14,308 bases of DNA, from NCBI GenBank assembly GCA_025360685.1, contig JANYBR010000421.1, forward strand, positions 1 through 14,308, in the 5' to 3' direction. Below, in pieces: positions 1 to 7,393 of the stretch (positions are counted from its first letter, which is position 1; each line of letters begins with the position of its first letter). The translations under genes were made by a program, and so were the position numbers. Source of the DNA: Pseudomonadota bacterium. GTDB lineage: Bacteria > Pseudomonadota > Alphaproteobacteria > Micropepsales > Micropepsaceae. The notes under the pieces were generated by a model. It ran no database searches, was not told the origin of the DNA, and saw nothing but the letters and a program-made list of their open reading frames with translations.

Positions 1-2097
<2,097 letters not shown>

Positions 2098-2103
2098 CCT
2101 TCA

Positions 2104-2151
2104 GTCCCCCGGCTTGATCGGGGGACGAAGCCCGCCGACTTGTTCGGCGGG
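2104..2151 (+). terminator. tandem hairpins after rpoD
   Basis: Two consecutive perfect stems start 6 bases after the rpoD stop. The first is GTCCCCC (2104-2110) with GGGGGAC (2120-2126). The second is CCCGCCGA (2131-2138) with TCGGCGGG (2144-2151). Neither is followed by a T-run, so a classical intrinsic terminator is not proven. They could end rpoD transcription with Rho help or protect the mRNA 3' end. The right arm of the second hairpin touches the displaced rpoD tail. Confidence 0.55.
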
Positions 2152-2195
2152 TGAAGCATCGGAGCCGGAAGCCGCGGAGCTTCTTGGATCAGTAG
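2145..2195 (+). pseudogene. displaced remnant of the rpoD 3' end (candidate attachment-site duplicate)
   Basis: From 2151 the frame reads VKHRSRKPRSFLDQ followed by TAG. The intact gene ends LKHPSRSRKLRSFLDN. The two agree codon by codon if the remnant has lost six bases (a Pro-Ser codon pair after the His codon) and changed one Leu to Pro. At DNA level the last 18 bases (2178-2195) match the true gene end (2080-2097) at 15 positions. SFLDQ is a common natural ending of alphaproteobacterial RpoD, so this looks like the original chromosomal tail, pushed away when an element carrying a replacement 3' end integrated. Similarity may begin at 2145 (RRVKH against RKLKH). Confidence 0.75.
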
Positions 2196-2219
2196 ACAAT
2201 TGCTCTTGGTTGCTGAGCC

Positions 2220-2780
2220 TTATGGGTTATGCTGAGTGCCGGTAGGAGTAGCCATCGCTCTGATCACGTTTGCGATTTTTGAGGCCTCGCTCTCTGTAAG
2301 GTCATAGGGAAGACCTTGGACGAATATCGTCGTATCGGGTCGAATTGGGATTGAAAGCGCGCTTGATGCTGGCGCCTTTGTCGCACTCTCCATTTCGCGG
2401 CTTTCCAGAGGAGATGGCCCAGGCGATGGTGTTTCTCTCCTAGTCTCGGTCTTTCTCCTTTCTCGTGTTTGCACGCTGGGGCGAAAGTTCATCGGGTTAT
2501 CGAGATATGTTTTGAAATCGTCCAGCGCCGACCGAAGACGACTCTGATAGGTCATCAGGCTACCAGGTGTGTAGGCTTTGCCTTCGAGGTTATGAAATCG
2601 CCTCATGACATCATCCAGGTTTAACTTGGTGACGTCGCGTGCTTCATCTTCGGGCAGAATACCGAGAACTTTTCCGGCTGCGGCCTTTCGGGAGGCGACC
2701 GTATTTTTGGCCATTAGCCCCTTGTCACCCAGATAATCTAGGAATTCCAGAAGGCTCTGTCTGGATCGATTGTCGGTCAT
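2220..2780 (-). CDS. integrase N-terminal-like (SAM-like core-binding) protein without catalytic domain
   Basis: 186 residues. Residues about 5-100 look like the helical SAM-like core-binding domain of tyrosine recombinases: LLEFLDYLGDKGLMAKNT, then a Tyr/Arg-rich segment TPGSLMTYQSRLRSALDDF. A charged Pro/Arg/Ser-rich linker follows (about 101-140). A compact C-terminal module (about 143-176) reads IPIRPDTTIFVQGLPYDLTE followed by an SEASKIANVI helix. No R-H-R-Y catalytic set is present, so it is not a working recombinase. It could be a DNA-binding regulator, a recombination directionality factor or a trimmed integrase that evolved a new role. The ATG at 2780 has only a weak ribosome-binding site. 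It is divergent from fic, and its promoter spacer holds a palindrome (2812-2824), which suggests autoregulation. The fold assignment is from sequence feel and is moderate; function is unknown. Confidence 0.7.
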   Translation of the reverse strand: MTDNRSRQSLLEFLDYLGDKGLMAKNTVASRKAAAGKVLGILPEDEARDVTKLNLDDVMRRFHNLEGKAYTPGSLMTYQSRLRSALDDFKTYLDNPMNFRPSVQTRERRKTETRRETPSPGPSPLESREMESATKAPASSALSIPIRPDTTIFVQGLPYDLTESEASKIANVIRAMATPTGTQHNP

Positions 2781-2802
2781 TTTCTAGCTCGTTCAAAGCT
2801 AT

Positions 2803-2844
2803 TTCTTATCCTAGATGCCATCTAATGTCAAATATGCCATCTAG
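2803..2844 (-). promoter_or_regulatory. promoter of the integrase-like gene with palindromic operator and direct repeat
   Basis: Reading the minus strand: a perfect -35 TTGACA (2826-2831), a 17-bp spacer, and a weak -10 TAAGAA (2803-2808). The spacer contains the palindrome TAGAT-GGC-ATCTA (2812-2824). The ten bases TAGATGGCAT recur on the minus strand just upstream of the -35 (2834-2843), 19 bp away. A repressor bound at the palindrome would block polymerase directly. The binding protein is not known; the adjacent gene products are the natural candidates. Confidence 0.6.
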
Positions 2845-2893
2845 TCGAGGTTTTGTGACGTGAAGATCGGGGTTTAGGGCGCACACAATCCTT

Positions 2894-2926
2894 ATTTGTC
2901 GACTACATATAATAGTTTCGACACAT
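2894..2926 (+). promoter_or_regulatory. fic promoter: perfect TATAAT inside an inverted repeat
   Basis: A consensus -10 TATAAT lies at 2908-2913; no good -35 is visible at the right distance. The arms ATTTGTCGA (2894-2902) and TCGACACAT (2918-2926) form an inverted repeat with one mismatch, centred almost exactly on the -10. A third TGTCGA half-site is at 2967-2972. This arrangement suggests a repressor site over the -10. Transcription would start near 2920, which rules out the TTG at 2896 as the start codon of fic and supports the ATG at 2986. Confidence 0.55.
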
Positions 2927-2985
2927 CAAGTTCTCATGTAGAATGTTTAGCCAGATCAAGAAGATATGTCGAAACGATCAAAGCC

Positions 2986-4071
2986 ATGCCGTTTGAGCCC
3001 ACCAAGCCGTACAACGATTTACCCGCACTTCCCCCCAACGCCGACGTGGAGAGCCGTCGGATTCTAAAAGCATGTGTTGCGGCCCGCTCCGCCCTTGCCG
3101 AACTAAATGTCGCCGGCAGCCTGATTCCCAACCAAGCAATGCTCATCAACAGCATTCCTACTCTTGAGGCCCAAGCAAGTTCTGAAATCGAAAACATAGT
3201 GACGACAGCGGATAGTCTGTTTCGTCTAGCTTCAAGCGACAGTGGCAACGCTGATCCTGCGACGAAGGAAGCGCTGAAGTATCGAAATGCGATACAGGTT
3301 GGCGCCCGCCTACTGAAAGAGCGGCCGTTATCAACCGTCATGGCCGCAAGAATCTGCAGCACCGTGAAAGGCGTGGAAATGGACATCCGCAACACGCCAG
3401 GGACTGCTCTCATAAATCAGAAAACAGGCGAGGTAATCTACACGCCGCCAGAGGGCGAAAAACTACTCCGCGACAAACTCGGAAATTGGGAAGATTACCT
3501 TCACAACGCAAATGATGTGGATCCGCTTATTCGAATGGCGGTAGCACACTATCAGTTCGAAGCGATTCATCCCTTCATGGACGGCAACGGGCGCACGGGC
3601 CGTGTTCTTAACCTGCTCTTCCTCGTCGAGCAGGGGCTTCTAACAATTCCCGTTCTATATCTGAGCCGATACATCATCCAAAATCGGCCAGCCTATTATC
3701 AACTTCTGCAAGAGGTAACAGTATCTAACTCATGGGAGAATTGGATACTCTATATTCTCGAGGCCGTTCGAGATACCGCAAATTGGACGACTGCAAAAAT
3801 CGCTGCTATCCGCGACCTGCTCAATCAAGTTGCCGAGACGATCAAGAAAGAGGCTCCGCGGATATACTCGCGCGAATTGGCCGAGATCATCTTCGTGCAG
3901 CCATACTGCCGAATTGGTAATTTAGTCGATGCCGGAATTGCACAACGTCAATCCGCATCCCTCTATTTGAAGGCGCTTTGTGACAAAGGTATCCTCGAAG
4001 AGCGCAAGAGTGGCCGAGAAAAACTGTTCATCAATCCTGCATTACTGGCCGTGCTAACCGATCGCGGTTAG
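2986..4071 (+). CDS. class II Fic protein adenylyltransferase (SoFic-like)
   Basis: 361 residues. Fic enzymes usually transfer AMP from ATP to a hydroxyl side chain of a target protein. The catalytic motif HPFMDGNGRTGR (195-206) is complete. The flap GEVIYTPPEGE (148-158) that positions the target is present. The N-terminal inhibitory helix motif SSEIEN (65-70; S-x-x-x-E-N) makes it class II, held inactive by Glu69. The C-terminus (about 296-355) is a winged-helix domain (QPYCRIGNLVDAG, then ASLYLKALCDKGILEE). Length and sequence run nearly collinear with Shewanella oneidensis SoFic. The frame stays open upstream to a TTG at 2896, but the ATG at 2986 gives the usual MPFEPTKPYNDLPALPP start and lies downstream of the only good promoter. 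No separate antitoxin gene is adjacent, as expected for a self-inhibited class II enzyme. It lies in A+T-rich, probably transferred DNA; its target is unknown. Confidence 0.95.
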   Translation: MPFEPTKPYNDLPALPPNADVESRRILKACVAARSALAELNVAGSLIPNQAMLINSIPTLEAQASSEIENIVTTADSLFRLASSDSGNADPATKEALKYRNAIQVGARLLKERPLSTVMAARICSTVKGVEMDIRNTPGTALINQKTGEVIYTPPEGEKLLRDKLGNWEDYLHNANDVDPLIRMAVAHYQFEAIHPFMDGNGRTGRVLNLLFLVEQGLLTIPVLYLSRYIIQNRPAYYQLLQEVTVSNSWENWILYILEAVRDTANWTTAKIAAIRDLLNQVAETIKKEAPRIYSRELAEIIFVQPYCRIGNLVDAGIAQRQSASLYLKALCDKGILEERKSGREKLFINPALLAVLTDRG

Positions 4072-4082
4072 TGACACGTCTT

Positions 4083-4928
4083 CTACCCCTGCTCGAAACT
4101 CGGCCCGGCGAACCGCATGCGTTGCGCGCCCGCGCCGCGCGCATCGCCTGGCCGCCGATACGTTCCCGCCGGGCCTGACACCGCGCCGCCGTCCACCACC
4201 AGCGTGTGGCCGGTGACGAAGCCCGCATGCGGGCCTGCGAGATAGAGCGCGGCGTACGCGATGTCGTCGGGCTGGCCGGCACGCGGCACGGGTTGGCCGC
4301 GCGCCAAGGTCGCTTCCACCGTTTCCTTGTTGATGCCGATCGCGCCGACGATGGGCGTTGCCACGCCGCCCGGCGCGATGCAGTTGACGCGGATGCCGTC
4401 GGCCGCGAACTCGAGCGCTGCCGAGCGTGTCAGGTTCACCACGCCCGCCTTCGCCGCGCTGTAGGCGTGCAGCATCGGATAGCCCCACACACCAGCGATG
4501 GACGCGGTGTTGACGATCGCGCCGCCGCCGCGTGCCCGCATCGCGCCGACCGAATGTTTGATCCCCAGGAACACGCCGCGCAGGCAAACGGCCTGCGTCT
4601 TGTCCCAGTCCTCGACGCTGATCTCTTCCAGCGGCCCGACCGCGCCGCCGATGCCGGCATTGTTGAACATGATGTCGAGCCCGCCGAATTCGGCGACCGC
4701 GCGCGTCACCAGCGCCTTCACGTCCGCTTCCAGCGACACGTCGGTGCGCTGGAACACGCAAGCGTTGCCGCCGGCGCTTGCTTGCGCTGCGACCTCTTCG
4801 CCGCCCTTCACGTTCAGGTCTGCCACCACGACGTTGGCGCCCTCTTTCGCGAACAGGATGGAGGCCGCCTTGCCCATGCCGCTTGCGCCGCCCGTGATGA
4901 TGGCAACCTTGCCCTGAAGTTCCGTCAT
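4083..4928 (-). CDS. SDR family NAD(P)-dependent oxidoreductase
   Basis: 281-residue classical short-chain dehydrogenase/reductase, predicted cytosolic. The Rossmann nucleotide motif TGGASGMG is at 12-19, NNAG at 89-92, and the catalytic Ser143, Tyr156 and Lys160 (YSAAK) are all present. An acidic residue at the end of beta-2 (VVADL, Asp37) favours NAD(H) over NADP(H). The substrate cannot be told from sequence. The start at 4928 is preferred over 4970 because GGGGAG lies just upstream and MTELQGKVAIITGG is the usual family beginning. After the family-typical VVDGGA (245-250) there is an unusual Gly/Arg-rich tail of about 30 residues, and its stop codon lies only 11 bp from the stop of the convergent fic gene at the islet edge. 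Confidence 0.93.
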   Translation of the reverse strand: MTELQGKVAIITGGASGMGKAASILFAKEGANVVVADLNVKGGEEVAAQASAGGNACVFQRTDVSLEADVKALVTRAVAEFGGLDIMFNNAGIGGAVGPLEEISVEDWDKTQAVCLRGVFLGIKHSVGAMRARGGGAIVNTASIAGVWGYPMLHAYSAAKAGVVNLTRSAALEFAADGIRVNCIAPGGVATPIVGAIGINKETVEATLARGQPVPRAGQPDDIAYAALYLAGPHAGFVTGHTLVVDGGAVSGPAGTYRRPGDARGAGAQRMRFAGPSFEQG

Positions 4929-4998
4929 GGCGTTCTCCCCGGTTGTTTGTTTTGTAAATTGCGCATGCATCGTCGCTCGGCATGCACCGCACGTCCAG

Positions 4999-5034
4999 CT
5001 TTCGAATACGGCGAAAGTGCGCTATTCTCTGGTC
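4999..5034 (+). promoter_or_regulatory. toxin-antitoxin promoter and operator-like inverted repeat
   Basis: Perfect inverted repeat CTTTCG (4999-5004) and CGAAAG (5012-5017) with a 7-bp spacer, followed by the -10-like TATTCT (5023-5028). The -10 ends six bases before the antitoxin ATG at 5035, and no Shine-Dalgarno sequence is visible, so the transcript may start at the ATG (leaderless). The repeat fills the space between -35 and -10, where type II antitoxin complexes usually repress their own operon. Confidence 0.5.
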
Positions 5035-5259
5035 ATGACGAAGTTGCTCGACAAAGCGCTTAAAGCCGTTCGCTCGCTGCCGACTTCCAGCCAAGACGAG
5101 ATCGCACGAGCGATGTTGGAGCTTGCCAACGATTCCGAGCCGGAGCCGATTGATCCTGCGCACCTCGCGGCAGTGTTGGAGGGACTTCAACAGGTCAGAG
5201 CCGGAAAATACGCATCCGCCGCCGATGTGGAAGCTGCTTTCCGTCACTTTGACGAGTGA
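5035..5259 (+). CDS. type II antitoxin of a RelE/ParE-type pair
   Basis: 74-residue acidic protein immediately before, and overlapping by four bases (GTGA), a RelE/ParE-family toxin gene; this coupling and its size identify it as the antitoxin. The N-terminal half is helical (LLDKALKAVRSLPTSSQDEI). The C-terminal half (IDPAHLAAVLEGLQQVRAGK, then ADVEAAFRHF) resembles the toxin-wrapping part of small antitoxins that accompany ParE-like toxins in alphaproteobacteria. I see no clear ribbon-helix-helix signature. The frame is open upstream to 4927, but the ATG at 5035 fits the promoter and the protein's natural start. Its usual jobs would be to neutralise the toxin and, with it, repress the operon through the repeat at 4999-5017. 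Confidence 0.85.
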   Translation: MTKLLDKALKAVRSLPTSSQDEIARAMLELANDSEPEPIDPAHLAAVLEGLQQVRAGKYASAADVEAAFRHFDE

Positions 5260-5549
5260 AGCTTCGGTTTTCGCCACGCGCTGCGAGCGACCTGGTCGAA
5301 ATCGGCGATTACATCCGCTCGGAAAGTTCACACGGTGCGCGGCGGGTGCGCGACGCAATATTGGAATCGCTCGCGCTGGCGTCGAACTTTCCACTGATCG
5401 GGCGGCGCCAAGCCATGAGCGGAGTTCGCAAACTGATCACGCGTCGCTACCGCTATGTTGTTTACTACACGCTCGACGAGGCGGCAGACGAGTTTGTCGT
5501 GCTTTCGATTCGACATCCGAAGCGCCGGAGCTCGTCGACCCATAGGTAA
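5256..5549 (+). CDS. RelE/ParE family toxin
   Basis: 97 residues, the normal length for the family. Recognisable are the start KLRFSPRAASDLVEIGDYIR, the central FPLIGRR, the VRKLITRRYRYVVYYTLDE strand pair and the ending VVLSIRHPKRR. This is the ParE-type pattern (YIxxxxP..A.., then a basic strand and IRHxxR). ParE toxins act on DNA gyrase and RelE toxins cut mRNA on the ribosome; sequence alone does not separate the two here, although the YIRSE and IRHP signatures lean to ParE. The start is GTG at 5256, overlapping the antitoxin stop (translational coupling). There is no sign of truncation. Confidence 0.92.
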   Translation: MKLRFSPRAASDLVEIGDYIRSESSHGARRVRDAILESLALASNFPLIGRRQAMSGVRKLITRRYRYVVYYTLDEAADEFVVLSIRHPKRRSSSTHR

Positions 5550-5981
5550 CTCCGCGACCCCAGCAGCTCCGCGAGCACCCCAAAAATATATGCCATAAAT
5601 TCCTACGTCTGGGCTTGTAGTCCCATAATCTCTACCTATCTCTCTCCCGATGAACGGGAAAACGGCCATGGCCTTCTGACCAACAACGCGAGACCAGACA
5701 GGTCCGGGTGCGCACTCGCGCGCGCCCTTGCCGGTCGGCCCAAGGACGAAGCGATCTTCCGCGATAGGCCGCTGTGCATTTACAGCGCGAGCTTGCAACG
5801 AAGGTTCGGTCCGCAACCGGTCGATCGTCGACAAAGACCGTAGCGGCGAAGGCGAAGGTGCCCGCGGTTGGCCGTGAAGGTCTTGCGTCGGCCGGCCGCG
5901 TAGCTTTTCGACTGGGGCGGAGGCGCCGGAGCGATGCTGTCAGTGTACAGACGATCCGGACGCGGCCGCCCTTTTTGTTTT
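5550..5981. other. gene-poor stretch between toxin and pentad-repeat gene
   Basis: 432 bases without a convincing gene. Several overlapping frames stay open on the minus strand, but none has a ribosome-binding site, recognisable domain or consistent codon bias, and the longest runs antisense into the toxin gene. Seen here: an A/T-rich patch near 5580-5605, a short direct repeat CTCCGCGA (5550-5557, repeated about 10 bases later), a GGCCATGGCC palindrome near 5666, and the hairpin plus T-run at 5926-5982. It may be a degraded gene or a dispersed intergenic repeat. Confidence 0.5.
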
Positions 5982-5982
5982 T
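5926..5982 (+). terminator. possible terminator downstream of the toxin-antitoxin operon
   Basis: An imperfect hairpin pairs CCGGA, CG and CTGT (5926-5940) with ACAG, CG and TCCGG (5947-5959) around a 6-base loop. A T-rich run (CTTTTTGTTTTT) starts about 11 bases later. The gap between stem and T-run is longer than in a classical intrinsic terminator, so this is tentative. It would act on plus-strand transcripts just before the convergent pentad-repeat gene. Confidence 0.35.
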
Positions 5983-6350
5983 CACACCGCCATGAGTTTC
6001 GCCGCCGCCAGGCCCGTCGCCTTGACGCCGACGGCGACGATGCCCAGCGCGTGATAGCCGAGCGCCACCACGCCGACCGCGTCGATGCCGATACCGACCG
6101 CGCCGAACGCCAGCGCGCCGAGCGCGACGGGACCTGCCGCGACGAGGCCGATGCTGACCGCGCCGAATGCGAAGACGCCTTGCGCGATGGCGCCGATCGC
6201 GATGATTCCGGTTGCAACCTGTCCGATCGCGACGATGCCGACGGCGTGGCCGAGGCGCTCGCCCGGTGCCGGTCCGAACGCGATGTCGTAGAGCGGCAGG
6301 CCGAACAGGCGGAAAGAAGATGTGTTCCTGAGTGAAATGGCGTGCGACAT
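5982..6350 (-). CDS. Gly/Ala pentad-repeat hydrophobic protein, function unknown
   Basis: 122 residues. After a polar start and the segment FRLFGLPLYDIAFGP (13-27) come 15 uninterrupted five-residue units (38-112) with Gly at position 1 of every unit and Ala at position 4 of almost every unit (for example GIVAI GQVAT GIIAI GAIAQ). Large aliphatic residues fill the other positions; charged residues are almost absent. Such a strict period of five does not fit an ordinary membrane helix and suggests a solenoid or beta-helix-like stack, or an unusual membrane-embedded repeat. Proteins beginning with a LFGLPLhHIA-type segment and carrying such repeats occur in other bacteria without known function. 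The start at 6350 is set by AGGAG upstream and excludes a 55-residue basic extension. It lies 26 bp after the CPBP protease gene, so the two are probably co-transcribed. Confidence 0.85.
   Translation of the reverse strand: MSHAISLRNTSSFRLFGLPLYDIAFGPAPGERLGHAVGIVAIGQVATGIIAIGAIAQGVFAFGAVSIGLVAAGPVALGALAFGAVGIGIDAVGVVALGYHALGIVAVGVKATGLAAAKLMAV
6015..6239 (-). repeat. 15 tandem 15-bp coding units (GxxAx pentads)
   Basis: The repeat array within the preceding gene. Every unit is five codons with Gly first; Ala is fourth in all but two units (Ser and Gly there). Codons for the same residues differ between units, so the array is conserved at protein level rather than being a young DNA duplication. 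Confidence 0.85.
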
Positions 6351-6376
6351 GGTCGGGCTCCTTTGCGTGAAGTGGG

Positions 6377-7249
6377 TCAGGCGGACAGCGCCAGGCTGGA
6401 TGGCGCGTGCAGGGATCGCGCATTGCTGCGCTGCGCCAGGCGGGCGGCGCGCACGAAGGTGAGAATGCCGAGCCCGCCGAAGACGAGTGTCTGCGCTGCA
6501 TGGATCCATAACCATTGGTCCGCCCCGTGCTGCCAGACCAGCGCGCGCTCAGCATCGTGCGGCCACACCAGAGCGAAGAAAGCGAACAGGCCGATGGCAT
6601 GCACCACGATGCCCGGAACGATCGAGCGGGTGATGTAGGCACAGGTGCCAAGAATCGCATCGGAGAGCAGATAGAACAGCATCGTCGTCCACACGAAGCC
6701 CTGGGTCGCCGCATGTTCCGGCGCCATCACCAGCGCGCAAGCGAGAATGGCGAACGGGCCCGGCAGGTATTTCTCCAACGTGCCCTGGAAGTAGCCGCGA
6801 AAACCGGCCTCCTCGGAAACCGCGCCGGAGATCGCGGCCATCGCCAGCGAGACGATGACGGTGGCAAGCGGGTAGTGGGAGAAATCGGCGGCACTGTTGC
6901 CCGGCGCTTTTACCAGCTGGAACAGGACGATCCACAACCCGCTCAGCGCCACCAGGCACAGCACGCCGGCGGTCACGATGGTGGCGAACAGTGCGCCGGA
7001 CACCGGCCTCGCGCGCAGATAATCGCGCCGCGCGGCCTGCGTGCGGGCCGGGCCCCACTTGCCGCCGCAATAGGCGAAGCTCGCCCAGGAGATGACGGCC
7101 ATCACGCCGGCGGCCCAGGGGATGGCCGCACTGAACTTGAGATTGGCCAGCAACAGGCCGCCCCAGACGACGCTCGATAGCGCGGTCAACACCACGGCAA
7201 AGCCGGCGGTCCACAGCAAGGTGCCGACGGCGCGGATGACTTTTGCCAT
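6377..7249 (-). CDS. CPBP family intramembrane metalloprotease homologue (Abi)
   Basis: 290-residue polytopic membrane protein. CPBP/Abi proteins are related to the Rce1 prenyl-CAAX protease; bacterial members process membrane or prenyl-like substrates, or give bacteriocin immunity. The three conserved motifs are present: EEAGFRG (Glu146, Glu147, Arg151), His179 in VMAPEHA, and His217 in VPGIVVHAIG. Hydrophobic segments occur at about 10-35, 43-61, 84-112, 126-144, 164-176, 188-205, 211-230 and 248-267. The start at 7249 has GGAG ten bases upstream. A longer frame to 7381 adds a Cys/Arg-rich stretch without membrane character and is not preferred. It lies 26 bp upstream of the pentad-repeat gene, in the same direction; that protein is a possible partner or substrate, but this is only inferred from position. 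Confidence 0.9.
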   Translation of the reverse strand: MAKVIRAVGTLLWTAGFAVVLTALSSVVWGGLLLANLKFSAAIPWAAGVMAVISWASFAYCGGKWGPARTQAARRDYLRARPVSGALFATIVTAGVLCLVALSGLWIVLFQLVKAPGNSAADFSHYPLATVIVSLAMAAISGAVSEEAGFRGYFQGTLEKYLPGPFAILACALVMAPEHAATQGFVWTTMLFYLLSDAILGTCAYITRSIVPGIVVHAIGLFAFFALVWPHDAERALVWQHGADQWLWIHAAQTLVFGGLGILTFVRAARLAQRSNARSLHAPSSLALSA

Positions 7250-7393
7250 GACGATGCTGCTCCGTGTGATGCCGCCGCAAATCCGGCCTTGCACGGGACA
7301 GGTGTCGCAAATCACGCCGCGCAAGTGTTTGCGGCGGGATGGGGAAAAGCTTGTGAATTCCTTGCCGTCCGCGGCGCCCAACCGCGGTGCAGG

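Larger units (their letters stand above)
2198..4075. mobile_element. low-G+C islet next to the rpoD 3' end (integrase-like protein + Fic)
   Basis: Base composition falls visibly, to about half G+C, just after the rpoD-tail remnant and returns to the high-G+C style within about 12 bp of the fic stop. Both genes inside use A/T-ending codons that their neighbours avoid. The left edge is marked by the duplicated rpoD 3' end. I found no matching copy of that sequence at the right edge, which lies in the 11-bp gap before the SDR gene. No complete integrase or transposase is present, so this is either a remnant or a cargo segment mobilised in trans. The extent is inferred from composition and the remnant, not from a defined pair of ends. 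Confidence 0.55.

Noticed and set aside
2104..2151. Tandem hairpins as a CRISPR-like or transposon terminal repeat
   Set aside because: The two stems differ in sequence, there are only two, and they follow rpoD directly; terminator or mRNA-end structure is simpler.
2896..2985. Upstream TTG start adding 30 residues to Fic
   Set aside because: The added residues do not resemble the Fic family N-terminus and the TATAAT at 2908-2913 lies downstream of the TTG.
4054..5394. 446-residue minus-strand frame over the SDR and toxin-antitoxin genes
   Set aside because: It is a frame shadow of the SDR gene (basic, Arg-rich translation) and runs through the coding part of the antitoxin and toxin; no family features.
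5328..5834. 168-residue minus-strand frame with FPFIGREIGRDYGTTSPDVG
   Set aside because: It overlaps the toxin gene antisense, lacks a ribosome-binding site and cannot be tied to a family; kept only as a possible repeat or pseudogene trace in the findings.
6351..6515. 55-residue N-terminal extension of the pentad-repeat protein
   Set aside because: Arg/Pro-rich, overlaps the CPBP gene end, and AGGAG is correctly placed before the ATG at 6350.
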